DNA of 49,747 nt, taken from positions 1 through 49,747 of the forward strand of contig JAFTOX010000011.1 in assembly GCA_017463585.1 (NCBI GenBank), given 5' to 3'. Position 1 is the stretch's first letter. Every line of letters starts with the position of its first letter. This DNA is from Rikenellaceae bacterium. Its GTDB lineage: Bacteria; Bacteroidota; Bacteroidia; Bacteroidales; Rikenellaceae. Shown here piece after piece: positions 16,197 to 24,361 of the stretch. The notes beneath the pieces were generated by a model. That model was not told where the DNA came from. It was given only the letters and a program-made list of their open reading frames with translations, and searched no databases. A program made the position numbers and the translations under genes.

Positions 16197-16891
16197 TGAA
16201 GATTATTAGCGTATCTGATATATCTGCCGAGGTCGAGTGGAAGGAGATAAAGAATGTGCATCTTACAATCTATCCTCCCAATGCTCGTATTCATGTGTCG
16301 GCCCCTTTGTCAATGACCGAGGAGGCTGTTAGACTCTTTTTGATTACGAAACTGCCGTGGATCAAGCAGCGTGTGTCGCAGATCCTTGACCAAAACAGAC
16401 AAACGCCTCGTGAATATGTCTCGGGCGAGAATCACTATTTCAAGGGACATCGTTATCGTTTGAAGGTTATTCAGTATAATGGACCTGCGAAGGTGGTGTT
16501 AATGGGTAATGAGTTTATTGTACTGTATGTTCGCAATTGTGCTACAGAAGAGCGCAAGGCAGAGATACTTAAAGAATGGTATCGTGCTGAATTTAAGGAG
16601 ATATTGCCAGCTTTAATCGCCAAGTGGGAAGAGGTCCTTGGTGTTAAGGCTAACAAATGGGAGGTTAAACTAATGAAGACCTTATGGGGGAGCTGTAACC
16701 ACCGCACTCGCAATATTATTTTCAATCTGGAGTTGATAAAGAAGCCTCTACACTGCATCGAATATATTGTTGTACACGAACTTCTTCATATAAAAGTGCG
16801 TCTTCATAATGAAGAATATACAGCATTATTAAATCGATATTTTCCAAACTGGAGACAGCTAAAAGAAGAATTGAATGAGTTTGTAGTATAA
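16196..16891 (+). CDS. YgjP-like (DUF45) zinc metallopeptidase
   Basis: The 231-residue protein has the YgjP/WLM metallopeptidase layout. An N-terminal beta-rich domain leads to LWGSCN (163-168), then HELLHIKVRLHN with H194, E195, H198 and H204, giving an HExxHxxxxxH zinc site. No signal peptide is present, so it acts in the cytoplasm. Its start overlaps the hsdR stop by one base, so it is coupled to the restriction genes. Such peptidases are often found next to type I restriction genes; their substrate is unknown. Control of HsdR by proteolysis is one possibility. Confidence 0.88.
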   Translation: MKIISVSDISAEVEWKEIKNVHLTIYPPNARIHVSAPLSMTEEAVRLFLITKLPWIKQRVSQILDQNRQTPREYVSGENHYFKGHRYRLKVIQYNGPAKVVLMGNEFIVLYVRNCATEERKAEILKEWYRAEFKEILPALIAKWEEVLGVKANKWEVKLMKTLWGSCNHRTRNIIFNLELIKKPLHCIEYIVVHELLHIKVRLHNEEYTALLNRYFPNWRQLKEELNEFVV

Positions 16892-17037
16892 ATCAGACGA
16901 ATATATGGTTTTGAACCTATATCACTAAAATATGGGCTATATAAACCCAATCAAGAACATAATGAATGATAAAGATTGGATTATTACGACTCAATCATTT
17001 TAAATTGAATCATTGTAGTATAGACTTGTTGAGTATT

Positions 17038-17481
17038 ATGGAAACATATATTAATTATTTCTTAACTCTTCACACCAACACTCAAAAGGGGGTTAAAGCT
17101 CCGCACAAGGCAATTATGCTGTTGAGCGTTATTGACCTTGTGGAATATGGTGTGATAACATCAAATCAGATAGAGTTCTCGGAGCGATTGGAACAGCAAT
17201 TTCAGCATAATTGGTCAAGGTATGTTGGGCAGTCTGATGTGTTCCAGCCGAGAGTTGGGACTCCTTTTTGGCATTTGAATAATGAGCCATTTTGGAGATT
17301 GGTGCCGTATGAAGGCGGCGATGAAGCGGTCGCAATGCATCTGCAAGGAAATCCATGTGCCCCAGGCACAACTCGCAAGTTGATTCGTTACGCAGAGATT
17401 GAGAAAGAGTTATTCGAACTTTTGCAAGATGAGACCAATCGAGCAAAATTACGAACTACGCTTATAAAGAACTATTTGTAA
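17038..17481 (+). CDS. sulfur-binding-domain-like protein lacking an HNH nuclease
   Basis: From ATG 17038 the protein has 147 residues; an in-frame ATG at 16966 would add a poorly conserved 24-residue leader. The segment GVKAPHKAIMLLSVIDLVEYG followed by PFWHLNNEPFWRLVP strongly resembles the N-terminal domain of ScoMcrA-like proteins (APHKPxLLLxLLDL, then PFxxL, then FWxL). There the domain recognises phosphorothioated DNA and is followed by an HNH nuclease. Here the protein ends after a helical tail with no HNH. It may be a truncated nuclease or a stand-alone DNA reader. No dnd or ssp modification gene is visible in the window. Family assignment is from memory of the motif. Confidence 0.65.
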   Translation: METYINYFLTLHTNTQKGVKAPHKAIMLLSVIDLVEYGVITSNQIEFSERLEQQFQHNWSRYVGQSDVFQPRVGTPFWHLNNEPFWRLVPYEGGDEAVAMHLQGNPCAPGTTRKLIRYAEIEKELFELLQDETNRAKLRTTLIKNYL

Positions 17482-17489
17482 AGAGCTTT

Positions 17490-17531
17490 ACAATACAAGG
17501 TGCCCGATGAGGTCGGGACACCTTGTATTGT
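17490..17531. terminator. bidirectional terminator between the SBD-like gene and the integrase
   Basis: A long inverted repeat (ACAATACAAGGTG pairing with CACCTTGTATTGT, continued by CCCGA/TCGGG with a one-base bulge) sits between two convergent genes. Confidence 0.7.
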
Positions 17532-17534
17532 CTA

Positions 17535-18812
17535 TTAGTTGGAGGTTTCTTCTGTTGAGGCAACTGCTTCTCCTGCATTGCTATCACCGCCGTTGATGCT
17601 GAAACTCGTACCGCTTAACGCTGCCGACAACTTATCCATCTCCCTACTGACCGTTTGGTCGACGATACGGGCGTAAATTTGTGTTGTGGCCAACTTGGTA
17701 TGTCCGAGCATTTTGCTGATCGACTCGATGGACACGCCATTGGCGTAGGTTACGGTCGTTGCGAATGTGTGGCGAGCGAGATGCGAGGTTACGCGTTTTT
17801 GGATGCCCAATGTGGTGGCTATCTCTTTGAGGTAGAGGTTGTATTTGGCGTTGCTCAACACAGGCAGGAGATAGCCGTTAATGCGGGTCGGTTCGTACTT
17901 TTTCAGGATTGAAAGCGGTATATCGAGTAACTTTACTTTTGATGCGACACCGGTCTTAACTCGGTGCGTTTCAATCCACATCGAGCCGTCGTCTGCCAAA
18001 ACAAGGTTTTGTTCGGTCAGCGATGCAGTGGTCGAGTAGTCGAAACCTGTAAAACAGCAAAAGACAAAGACATCGCGCGCCTTCTCCAAACGCTTCTTCG
18101 TTGGTTTATAGTTGAGTATCAGTTCCAATTCGTGGCGAGTTAGGTAGCCTCTATCCTTCTTAACCTTCTTCAATCGCACATCGCAAAATGGGTCTTTCGC
18201 CATCAGTCCGCTCTTAAAACACATCGTGGTAATGCGTTTGAAGATACGCATCAACTTCTCGGCGGAGTTGGCTTGCAGATGGTAATCAACCTTCAAATAG
18301 GCCTCAAAGTCGAGCACAAAATCCCTATCAACCAGCGATACGGGGATATCCGGACGATTGCGTTTCACTCGCAGGAACTCTTCCAGGCGACGAAATGTCA
18401 AGTCGAACTTATTGAATGTTGATTGCGTAATATCCACGCCGATAAGATTCTCCTGTCTATCGTTGAACTCGGCAAAAACCGAAAGGAGCGTCTTGCTTGG
18501 TGCTTTCACGCCGAGGAACTCATCACGCACCATTTGAGCCGTTACAGCCTCGCTCTGCTCGCACAGGCGATAATATATGGTGTTGATGCGTGTAACGACG
18601 CTATCGAGGTAGCGATTGGCTTGCAGAGCCTCGTGGCTATGCCCGATGGCGCGACCACTCTTGGCGTCCCAGATTTTCTCCGATACACGGATTTTAAGGC
18701 TGAAACGCGCCTTTGTGCCGTTGATTGTAATGCGAACATAGATTGGGAGCATCTTTGCCTCGTCGCTTGCCTCCCACTTTGCGTAGAATAGGATTCTGAA
18801 TGTACTTTTCAT
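17535..18812 (-). CDS. tyrosine-type site-specific integrase
   Basis: Bacteroidetes-type tyrosine recombinase of 425 residues. An N-terminal arm-binding domain (about 1-95) is followed by a SAM-like core-binding domain (about 105-205) and a catalytic domain (about 220-395). Catalytic residues visible are K286, H344 and R347 (HLARHTFAT), H371 (LGHTKLATT) and the nucleophile Y380. The position usually held by the box I arginine (FTGLR) reads FTGFD, with D258. Loss of this arginine is known in IntDOT and is common in relatives, so it need not mean inactivity. The gene lies 265 bp from a tRNA-Gly gene, the likely attachment site. It probably mobilises the adjacent island. Confidence 0.92.
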   Translation of the reverse strand: MKSTFRILFYAKWEASDEAKMLPIYVRITINGTKARFSLKIRVSEKIWDAKSGRAIGHSHEALQANRYLDSVVTRINTIYYRLCEQSEAVTAQMVRDEFLGVKAPSKTLLSVFAEFNDRQENLIGVDITQSTFNKFDLTFRRLEEFLRVKRNRPDIPVSLVDRDFVLDFEAYLKVDYHLQANSAEKLMRIFKRITTMCFKSGLMAKDPFCDVRLKKVKKDRGYLTRHELELILNYKPTKKRLEKARDVFVFCCFTGFDYSTTASLTEQNLVLADDGSMWIETHRVKTGVASKVKLLDIPLSILKKYEPTRINGYLLPVLSNAKYNLYLKEIATTLGIQKRVTSHLARHTFATTVTYANGVSIESISKMLGHTKLATTQIYARIVDQTVSREMDKLSAALSGTSFSINGGDSNAGEAVASTEETSN

Positions 18813-18881
18813 CTGACTGTTTTTTAGAAAGTGTAGGCAACTGCCAGCCTGAAAAGTTTGTGAAAAGCCGAAAAAATATCA

Positions 18882-18945
18882 AAGTGTCCCCTCATTTCGG
18901 AGTAAGTGTCCCTTATTTTCATGGCCGATATTCGGAGGGACACTT
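18882..18945. repeat. three AAGTGTCCC repeats upstream of the integrase, possible arm sites
   Basis: AAGTGTCCC occurs at 18882-18890 and 18904-18912, and inverted as GGGACACTT at 18937-18945. The copies lie between the integrase start and the tRNA gene. Such clustered short repeats are typical of recombinase arm-binding or excisionase sites. Binding is inferred. Confidence 0.4.
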
Positions 18946-19009
18946 CGAGGTTCGGGCTATGTCGGGTAGGGGCTTCACGAAGTCGGAGCGATACCGACCG
19001 ACCACAAAT

Positions 19010-19046
19010 GAAAAACCCTCTGAAACGATGTTTCAAAGGGTTTTGC
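19010..19046 (-). terminator. terminator downstream of tRNA-Gly
   Basis: On the minus strand an AAAACCCT/AGGGTTTT stem with an inner TGAAAC/GTTTCA pairing is followed by T residues, directly 3' of the tRNA. Confidence 0.6.
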
Positions 19047-19077
19047 TTGATTTTGTCCTCAAAACTTTTGGACTTGG

Positions 19078-19150
19078 AGCGGAAAACGAGACTCGAACTC
19101 GCGACCCCAACCTTGGCAAGGTTGTGCTCTACCAACTGAGCTATTTCCGC
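19078..19150 (-). tRNA. tRNA-Gly (anticodon GCC)
   Basis: A 73-nt cloverleaf on the minus strand. The acceptor stem is GCGGAAA/TTTCCGC with discriminator T, and no CCA is encoded. The D arm has AGCTCAGTTGGTAGAGC, the anticodon loop reads TTGCCAA (GCC) on the stem CAACC/GGTTG, and the T arm has GTTCGAGTC. It decodes GGC/GGT. The integrase to its left, downstream of its 3' end, makes this tRNA the likely integration target of the island in the first 19 kb. Confidence 0.95.
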
Positions 19151-19193
19151 ATTATGTTTTTGAACCGCGCCACCTTTATCGGTTTTGCGAGTG

Positions 19194-19201
19194 CAAAGGT
19201 A
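19194..19201 (-). promoter_or_regulatory. -7 promoter box of tRNA-Gly
   Basis: The minus strand reads TACCTTTG, 43 bp before the tRNA 5' end. A TTTTGG motif about 20 bp further upstream can serve as the -33 element. Confidence 0.6.
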
Positions 19202-19392
19202 GCAGCTTTTTTTCATTCTCCAAAACTTTTTGCAAAAAAATTACAAAAAAATCGCATTTTTTATGTTTTTGCCCATTTTTTATCCCTAAATCGGCACTTT
19301 TTGTCCCAATTAGCCGGTTGGATTTCATCTCAATCCCCGCAGCCCGAGCATAAAAATATCGCCCAAAGAGTATATTCATACTACTTTTGATG

Positions 19393-19400
19393 TAACTTTG
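19393..19400 (+). promoter_or_regulatory. -7 promoter box for the MFS transporter gene
   Basis: TAACTTTG fits TAnnTTTG. It overlaps an in-frame TTG at 19398 and therefore supports ATG 19425 as the real start. Confidence 0.5.
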
Positions 19401-19424
19401 CCCTCGAAAGAAATAGATATTACA

Positions 19425-20651
19425 ATGGAAAAACTCGATAATAGGGCTACAAATAAGGACAAACTTTGGACGCGCGACTATATATTTATATGTGCAGCAG
19501 CGTTTTTGCTGTCATTTTCGTTCTTCTTGTTAGTGCCCACGTTGCCGTTTTATCTGCGTGATACGTTCGGGATCGGGCAGTCGATGGTCGGAGTGGTGCT
19601 GTCGTGCTACACGATTGCGGTGCTGTGTGTGCGCCCGTTTTCGGGATTTATGGCCGACACGTTTCCGCGAAAGCGAATGTATGTGATAGCCTATTCGCTC
19701 TTTGTGGCGACCTTCTTCGGCTATCTGACCATTACGACGGCGCTGTCGATATTCATTGCGTTGCGTATTTTCCACGGTTTGACATTTGGTACTCTGACGA
19801 CCACGGGTAATACACTCGTGATCGATATTATGCCCTCGTCGCGCCGAGGTGAGGGCTTGGGTTACTATGGCGTGATGGGTAATATGGCGATGGCTTTTGG
19901 CCCGATGGCGGGTCTGTTCATCATCTCGTCGGGCAACTACGATCTGCTGTTTTGGAGCTCGATCGCCTCGGGTGGATTGGGTCTGGTGTTTGGATCGGCA
20001 GTGCGCGCGCCACGCAAGGCGCCTGCTCCGCAACCCAATCGGGCGCTGTCGATCGACCGTTTCTTCCTGATCGAGGGAATCCCTGCCAGCATTGCATTCT
20101 TTATGTTGGCAATTCCGTATGGTATGACCTCGTCGTATATGGCGCTCTATGCCGAGCAGTCGGGTATCACGTCGAGTTCGGGACTGTTTTTTACGGTGAT
20201 GGCATTGGGTTTGGTGTCGTCGCGTCTAAATTCGGGTAAGCGTGTCGATCGCGGATTGGTTACGCAGACGATTCGTGCGGGTATTGTTGTGGCTCTCGTT
20301 GGTGTTACGGGCGAGGCTCTGCTATCGACCGTGGCCGAGTGGAACCAGACGGCAGGATATGTGCTCTATTTTGCGTCGGCACTGCTGATTGGTTATGGAT
20401 ATGGAACGATGTTCCCGGCATACAACACGCTGTTTATCAACCTTGCGCCCAACTCGCGTCGTGCGACGGCAAATGCAACCTACCTGACGGGTTGGGACGT
20501 GGGTATCGGTTGCGGAATGTTGCTCGGTGGCTGGCTTTCGGAGCGTAGTTTTGCGTTGTGCTATGCCGTAGGTGCGGCGTTGGTTGTGCTGGCGTTGATA
20601 TGGTTTGTGGTGCGCGTAACGCCCCATTTTAATAAGAATAAATTGAGATAA
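19425..20651 (+). CDS. MFS transporter
   Basis: The 408-residue protein has about 12 hydrophobic helices in two halves, separated by a polar stretch near the middle (RAPRKAPAPQPNRALS). The loop between TM2 and TM3 has RPFSGFMADTFPRKRMY, the MFS signature GxxxDxxxRRR in modified form. The family exports drugs or sugars using proton exchange, and the substrate cannot be told. ATG 19425 is chosen because the -7 box lies over the upstream TTG. It is followed 8 bp later by a radical SAM gene, so the two probably share a transcript. This is the first protein gene to the right of the tRNA and is GC-richer than the island. Confidence 0.9.
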   Translation: MEKLDNRATNKDKLWTRDYIFICAAAFLLSFSFFLLVPTLPFYLRDTFGIGQSMVGVVLSCYTIAVLCVRPFSGFMADTFPRKRMYVIAYSLFVATFFGYLTITTALSIFIALRIFHGLTFGTLTTTGNTLVIDIMPSSRRGEGLGYYGVMGNMAMAFGPMAGLFIISSGNYDLLFWSSIASGGLGLVFGSAVRAPRKAPAPQPNRALSIDRFFLIEGIPASIAFFMLAIPYGMTSSYMALYAEQSGITSSSGLFFTVMALGLVSSRLNSGKRVDRGLVTQTIRAGIVVALVGVTGEALLSTVAEWNQTAGYVLYFASALLIGYGYGTMFPAYNTLFINLAPNSRRATANATYLTGWDVGIGCGMLLGGWLSERSFALCYAVGAALVVLALIWFVVRVTPHFNKNKLR

Positions 20652-20659
20652 CGATTTTT

Positions 20660-21439
20660 ATGGCAACTTCACTCTTTTCGGACATAATTTTCGGGCCGAT
20701 CCGCTCGCGTCGATTGGGACTTTCGTTGGGCGTCAATCTGCTGCCCACGGAGGCTAAATTGTGCAATTTCGACTGTATCTATTGCGAGTGCGGTTGGAAT
20801 GGCGACCATCGTGGATCGCGTCGATTCAACGACCGCGCGACGGTACGTGAGTTACTGGCTGAGCAACTGCGCAAGATGTCCGACGCGGGGACGCCACCCG
20901 ATGTGATTACATTTGCAGGCAATGGCGAGCCGACAATGCACCCTGAGTTTGAGGCGATTATCGACGATACGATCGCTCTGCGCGATGAGCTTTGTCCGTC
21001 GGCACGAGTGTCGGTGTTGAGCAATGCGACGATGATCGGACGCGAGTCGGTGCGTCGTGCGTTGGAGCGTGTCGATAACAATATCTTGAAGCTCGACTCG
21101 GCATTTGACGCGACCGTGCAACTGATGAACAACCCGCAGCAGGCCGACTATACGGTCGAGCGAACGGTGCGCGAGATGGAGCGTTTCGAGGGTCGAATGA
21201 TCTTGCAGACGATGTTCCTGCGTGGCAGAGTGGGGGAGTGCCCGATTGACAATACGACCGAGCGTGAGGTTGAGGCGTGGTTGAAGATTGTGGAGCGTAT
21301 TCGTCCTCAGCGAGTTATGGTCTATACGATCGACCGCGATACGCCACTCGAAACCCTCGAAAAAGTGTCAGTTGAGGAGTTGCGACGGATAGCCGAACGG
21401 GTCGAGGCGTTGGGCATTGAATGTTCGGTAGCGGGATAA
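20660..21439 (+). CDS. radical SAM protein
   Basis: The 259-residue protein has the radical SAM cluster motif CNFDCIYC (C35, C39, C42), which binds a 4Fe-4S cluster. FAGNGEPTMHPEF (near 94) is the glycine-rich SAM-binding GGEP-like motif. The N-terminus IIFGPIRSRRLGLSLGVNLLP is characteristic of the COG0731-like group, which is related to wybutosine-synthesis enzymes. The exact reaction is unknown. It is probably co-transcribed with the MFS gene and is followed by a terminator shared with dxs. Confidence 0.85.
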   Translation: MATSLFSDIIFGPIRSRRLGLSLGVNLLPTEAKLCNFDCIYCECGWNGDHRGSRRFNDRATVRELLAEQLRKMSDAGTPPDVITFAGNGEPTMHPEFEAIIDDTIALRDELCPSARVSVLSNATMIGRESVRRALERVDNNILKLDSAFDATVQLMNNPQQADYTVERTVREMERFEGRMILQTMFLRGRVGECPIDNTTEREVEAWLKIVERIRPQRVMVYTIDRDTPLETLEKVSVEELRRIAERVEALGIECSVAG

Positions 21440-21478
21440 TAAAGAAGGCGTTGCTTGCGGCAACGCCTTCTTTATTAT
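21437..21478. terminator. bidirectional terminator between the radical SAM gene and dxs
   Basis: Inverted repeat of AAAGAAGGCGTTGC and GCAACGCCTTCTTT with A/T runs on both sides, placed between convergent stops. Confidence 0.8.
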
Positions 21479-23355
21479 ATCATCTCTTTGATCGCTTGAT
21501 AGATACCCTCGACATCGTAGCCGCACATCGCATATAGCTGGGCAGGCGAACCGTGTTCGACAAATTGATCGGGGATTCCGAGGCGTCGCACCTGCTTGAT
21601 GTGCCCGTGCTCGGTGAGCCAATTCTCGACCGCACTACCTGCGCCACCGCGCACAACGCCGTCCTCGACCGTAATCACTCGGTCGAAACGATCGGCGATC
21701 TCCGCAAGTAGCTCTTCGTCAAGCGGTTTAGCCCATCGCATATCGTAGTGTGCCACCGAAATTCCCTCCTCGGCAGCGCGCGCAATCGCCTTTGCGACGA
21801 AGTTGCCGACCGTACCAAAGCTCACCACAGCCACCTGATCGCCATCAGCGAGGCGACATCCGCGACCTATTTCGAGTGCCGTGAAAGGCTGCTCGCGCCA
21901 CTCTGTGCCCACACCACGACCACGCGGATAGCGGATCACAACGGGGCGCTCGGCTTGCAAGGCAGTGAACATCATATTTCGCAGTTCGATCTCGTTCATC
22001 GGGGTTGCAATAGTCAGATTGGGCACACTTCCCAACGCTGCCAGATCCAATGCTCCGTGGTGTGTCGCTCCATCTTCGCCAACCAGACCTGCGCGGTCAA
22101 GGCACAGCACCACAGGTAGTTGCTGAATCGCCACGTCGTGAATAATATTGTCGAAAGCGCGTTGCGAAAACGATGAATAGATGTTGCAGAAGGGCACCAA
22201 ACCCTGCGTGGCCAAGCCCGCTGCAAAAGTTACGGCGTGTCCCTCGGCGATGCCCACATCGAAGCAACGTTCGGGCATCTCGGCCATCATAATATTGAGC
22301 GAGCAACCCGTTGGCATTGCGGGCGTTATGCCGACAATGCGCTTGTCTTGGCGAGCCAGATCGAGCAACGTCTGACCGAAAACATCTTGATAGCGTGCCG
22401 GTGCGTCGGGCGCGGTTTTATCCAATCGCTCGCCCGTCGTGGGGTCGAAATGCCCCGGTGCGTGCCACACCGATTGGTTATGCTCGGCAGGGGCATAGCC
22501 TTTACCCTTGACCGTCAGTACGTGCAACAACTTCGGTCCTTTGATCTGGCGTAGGTCGCTCAGCGTGCGCGCCAACGAGATCACATCGTGCCCATCAACG
22601 GGTCCGAAGTAACGGAACCCGAAACTCTCGAACAGATTGCTATTCTGTAAGATACCCTGTTTGATGACGTTGCCTGCCTTCTGCATTGCGCGTCGCAACG
22701 AGGGCATCGACGCAAGCATATTCCACACTCGATTCTTGAACCGATTGTAGTGGCGCGAGGTGGTGATTCGCAGCAGGTAATGTTTCAAAGCACCGACATT
22801 GGCGTCGATCGACATATTGTTGTCGTTGAGAATGATGAGCAGGTTTGCCTTGCTGGCGCCTGCGTTGTTCAGCCCCTCGAATGCCAATCCGCCCGTCATC
22901 GCTCCATCGCCGATAACCGCAACTACGTTACGCTCGTCGCCTTTCAGTCGCATTGCCTCGGCCATACCGAGTGCTGCCGAGATCGAAACCGACGAGTGGC
23001 CACCGATGAAGGCATCATACTTGCTCTCGCTGCGGCGCGGGAAGCCGCCCAGTCCGCCCAACTTGCGATTCGAGGTGAATGCGTCGCGACGCTCGGTGAT
23101 GATCTTGTGGGCGTAGGCTTGGTGGCCAACGTCCCAAATCAACTGATCTTCGGGCGTTTGGAATGTGTAATGCAGAGCCGTAGCCAACTCGACAGCGCCC
23201 AGACTCGATCCCAAGTGACCGGGATTTACGGCACATTGCTCGACGATGTAACGTCGCAATTCGTTGCAAAATTGCGGAAGTTCATCGACGCTCAGTGCGC
23301 GAAGTTCGGTCGGCGAATCGACTTTGGTGAGATATTTATACTCTTTCGTTCCCAT
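21475..23355 (-). CDS. dxs: 1-deoxy-D-xylulose-5-phosphate synthase
   Basis: First enzyme of the MEP isoprenoid pathway. It condenses pyruvate with glyceraldehyde 3-phosphate using thiamine diphosphate. From the start MGTKEYKYL it has 626 residues, the usual size. PGHLGSSLG (45-53) and the ThDP/Mg motif GDGAMTGG (149-156) with NDNNMSID are intact. The pyrimidine-binding domain contains EGHAVTFAAGLA and the C-terminal domain FGTVG. An ATG three codons earlier (23364) and a longer frame to 23472 exist, but the -7 box at 23375-23382 leaves only these two starts. The gene is divergent from the OmpA-like gene. Confidence 0.95.
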   Translation of the reverse strand: MGTKEYKYLTKVDSPTELRALSVDELPQFCNELRRYIVEQCAVNPGHLGSSLGAVELATALHYTFQTPEDQLIWDVGHQAYAHKIITERRDAFTSNRKLGGLGGFPRRSESKYDAFIGGHSSVSISAALGMAEAMRLKGDERNVVAVIGDGAMTGGLAFEGLNNAGASKANLLIILNDNNMSIDANVGALKHYLLRITTSRHYNRFKNRVWNMLASMPSLRRAMQKAGNVIKQGILQNSNLFESFGFRYFGPVDGHDVISLARTLSDLRQIKGPKLLHVLTVKGKGYAPAEHNQSVWHAPGHFDPTTGERLDKTAPDAPARYQDVFGQTLLDLARQDKRIVGITPAMPTGCSLNIMMAEMPERCFDVGIAEGHAVTFAAGLATQGLVPFCNIYSSFSQRAFDNIIHDVAIQQLPVVLCLDRAGLVGEDGATHHGALDLAALGSVPNLTIATPMNEIELRNMMFTALQAERPVVIRYPRGRGVGTEWREQPFTALEIGRGCRLADGDQVAVVSFGTVGNFVAKAIARAAEEGISVAHYDMRWAKPLDEELLAEIADRFDRVITVEDGVVRGGAGSAVENWLTEHGHIKQVRRLGIPDQFVEHGSPAQLYAMCGYDVEGIYQAIKEMI

Positions 23356-23374
23356 TAGTTGCATTTTCTCTCGA

Positions 23375-23382
23375 CAAAGATA
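23375..23382 (-). promoter_or_regulatory. -7 promoter box for dxs
   Basis: The minus strand reads TATCTTTG, 20 bp before the chosen ATG. On the plus strand TATCTTCG at 23406-23413 may be the divergent box for the OmpA-like gene. Confidence 0.5.
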
Positions 23383-23441
23383 ATTAAATATTGGAGAAAA
23401 ATACTTATCTTCGCAAAAGGATTCAGAATAAAAACGATTGA

Positions 23442-24356
23442 ATGATGCGAAAATTGTTGATGTTCGTTGCATTGAGCCTCATTTGCAGCTCGTGCGTGTC
23501 GAACAAAGTCTATAACGCTTCGCGTGCCGAGGTGATGCGTCTCGAAAGCGAGCTGTCGGCTCTGCGTGCCCGCCACTCGGCTCTCGAACAGCTTAATAAT
23601 GAGCTCAATGGCGAGAAGCTCGGTTTGCAGGATAACCTTTCGACGCTCACTGCCGAGCACGATGCGCTGCGTAAGCAGTATGCCTCGCTCGATGCCGATC
23701 GCGCCAAACTTGCTCGCGATCTGGATCAGTTGCGCGATATGCTCGACAAAGGTAATGCCGAGGCGTCGCGAATGTTGCAGGAGTTGCAGCGCAACCAAGC
23801 CGATTTGGAGGAGCGTTCGCAGCGTGTCGAGGAGTTGGAGTCGCTGTTGAAGGCGCGCGAGGAGGCGATCGCTGCGATCCGTCGTCAGGTGAGCGACGCC
23901 CTGTTAGGATTTGAGGGTAAGGGACTTACGATCTCTACCCGCGACGGTAAGGTCTATGTCTCGATGGAGGATAAACTGCTGTTCCGTTCGGGTAGCTACG
24001 AGATCGGTCGCGATGGCGAGAAGGCGGTGCGCGATCTGGCGAAGGTGCTGGTAGCCAACCCCGACATCAACGTTATGGTCGAGGGACATACCGACGACGT
24101 GCGCTATACGCCCAATGCCTACCTCAAAGATAACCTCGACCTGAGTGCCAAGCGTGCGACGACCGTGGTGCGTTTGTTGCTCGAAAACAAGGAGATAGCA
24201 CCCGAGCGAATCGTTGCGGCGGGACGTGGCGAGTCGTTGCCCGTAGCCGAAGGCAAGACGGCCGAGGCGCGTGCCAAGAACCGCCGTACGGAGATCATTT
24301 TGACCCCGAAGTACGACGAATTGATGAAATTGATGGAAACAACAAATAACGAATAA
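23442..24356 (+). CDS. OmpA-family lipoprotein with long coiled coil
   Basis: The 304-residue protein starts with a lipoprotein-type signal (MMRKLLMFVALSLICSSC; acylated Cys probably residue 18). A coiled coil of about 120 residues rich in Leu, Glu and Arg follows (about 28-150). The C-terminal OmpA peptidoglycan-binding domain (about 165-290) has VEGHTDDVRY and LSAKRATTVVRLL, and ends with AKNRRTEIIL. It probably tethers the outer membrane to peptidoglycan. An ATG one codon later is equally possible. pyrH begins 5 bp after its stop. Confidence 0.9.
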   Translation: MMRKLLMFVALSLICSSCVSNKVYNASRAEVMRLESELSALRARHSALEQLNNELNGEKLGLQDNLSTLTAEHDALRKQYASLDADRAKLARDLDQLRDMLDKGNAEASRMLQELQRNQADLEERSQRVEELESLLKAREEAIAAIRRQVSDALLGFEGKGLTISTRDGKVYVSMEDKLLFRSGSYEIGRDGEKAVRDLAKVLVANPDINVMVEGHTDDVRYTPNAYLKDNLDLSAKRATTVVRLLLENKEIAPERIVAAGRGESLPVAEGKTAEARAKNRRTEIILTPKYDELMKLMETTNNE

Positions 24357-24361
24357 TAGCT

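Noticed and set aside
18800..19390. 196-codon plus-strand frame over the tRNA region
   Set aside because: It reads through the tRNA-Gly gene on the opposite strand and its terminator, so it is not a gene.
19398..19424. Upstream TTG start for the MFS gene
   Set aside because: The TTG lies within the -7 promoter box, so it would not be transcribed.
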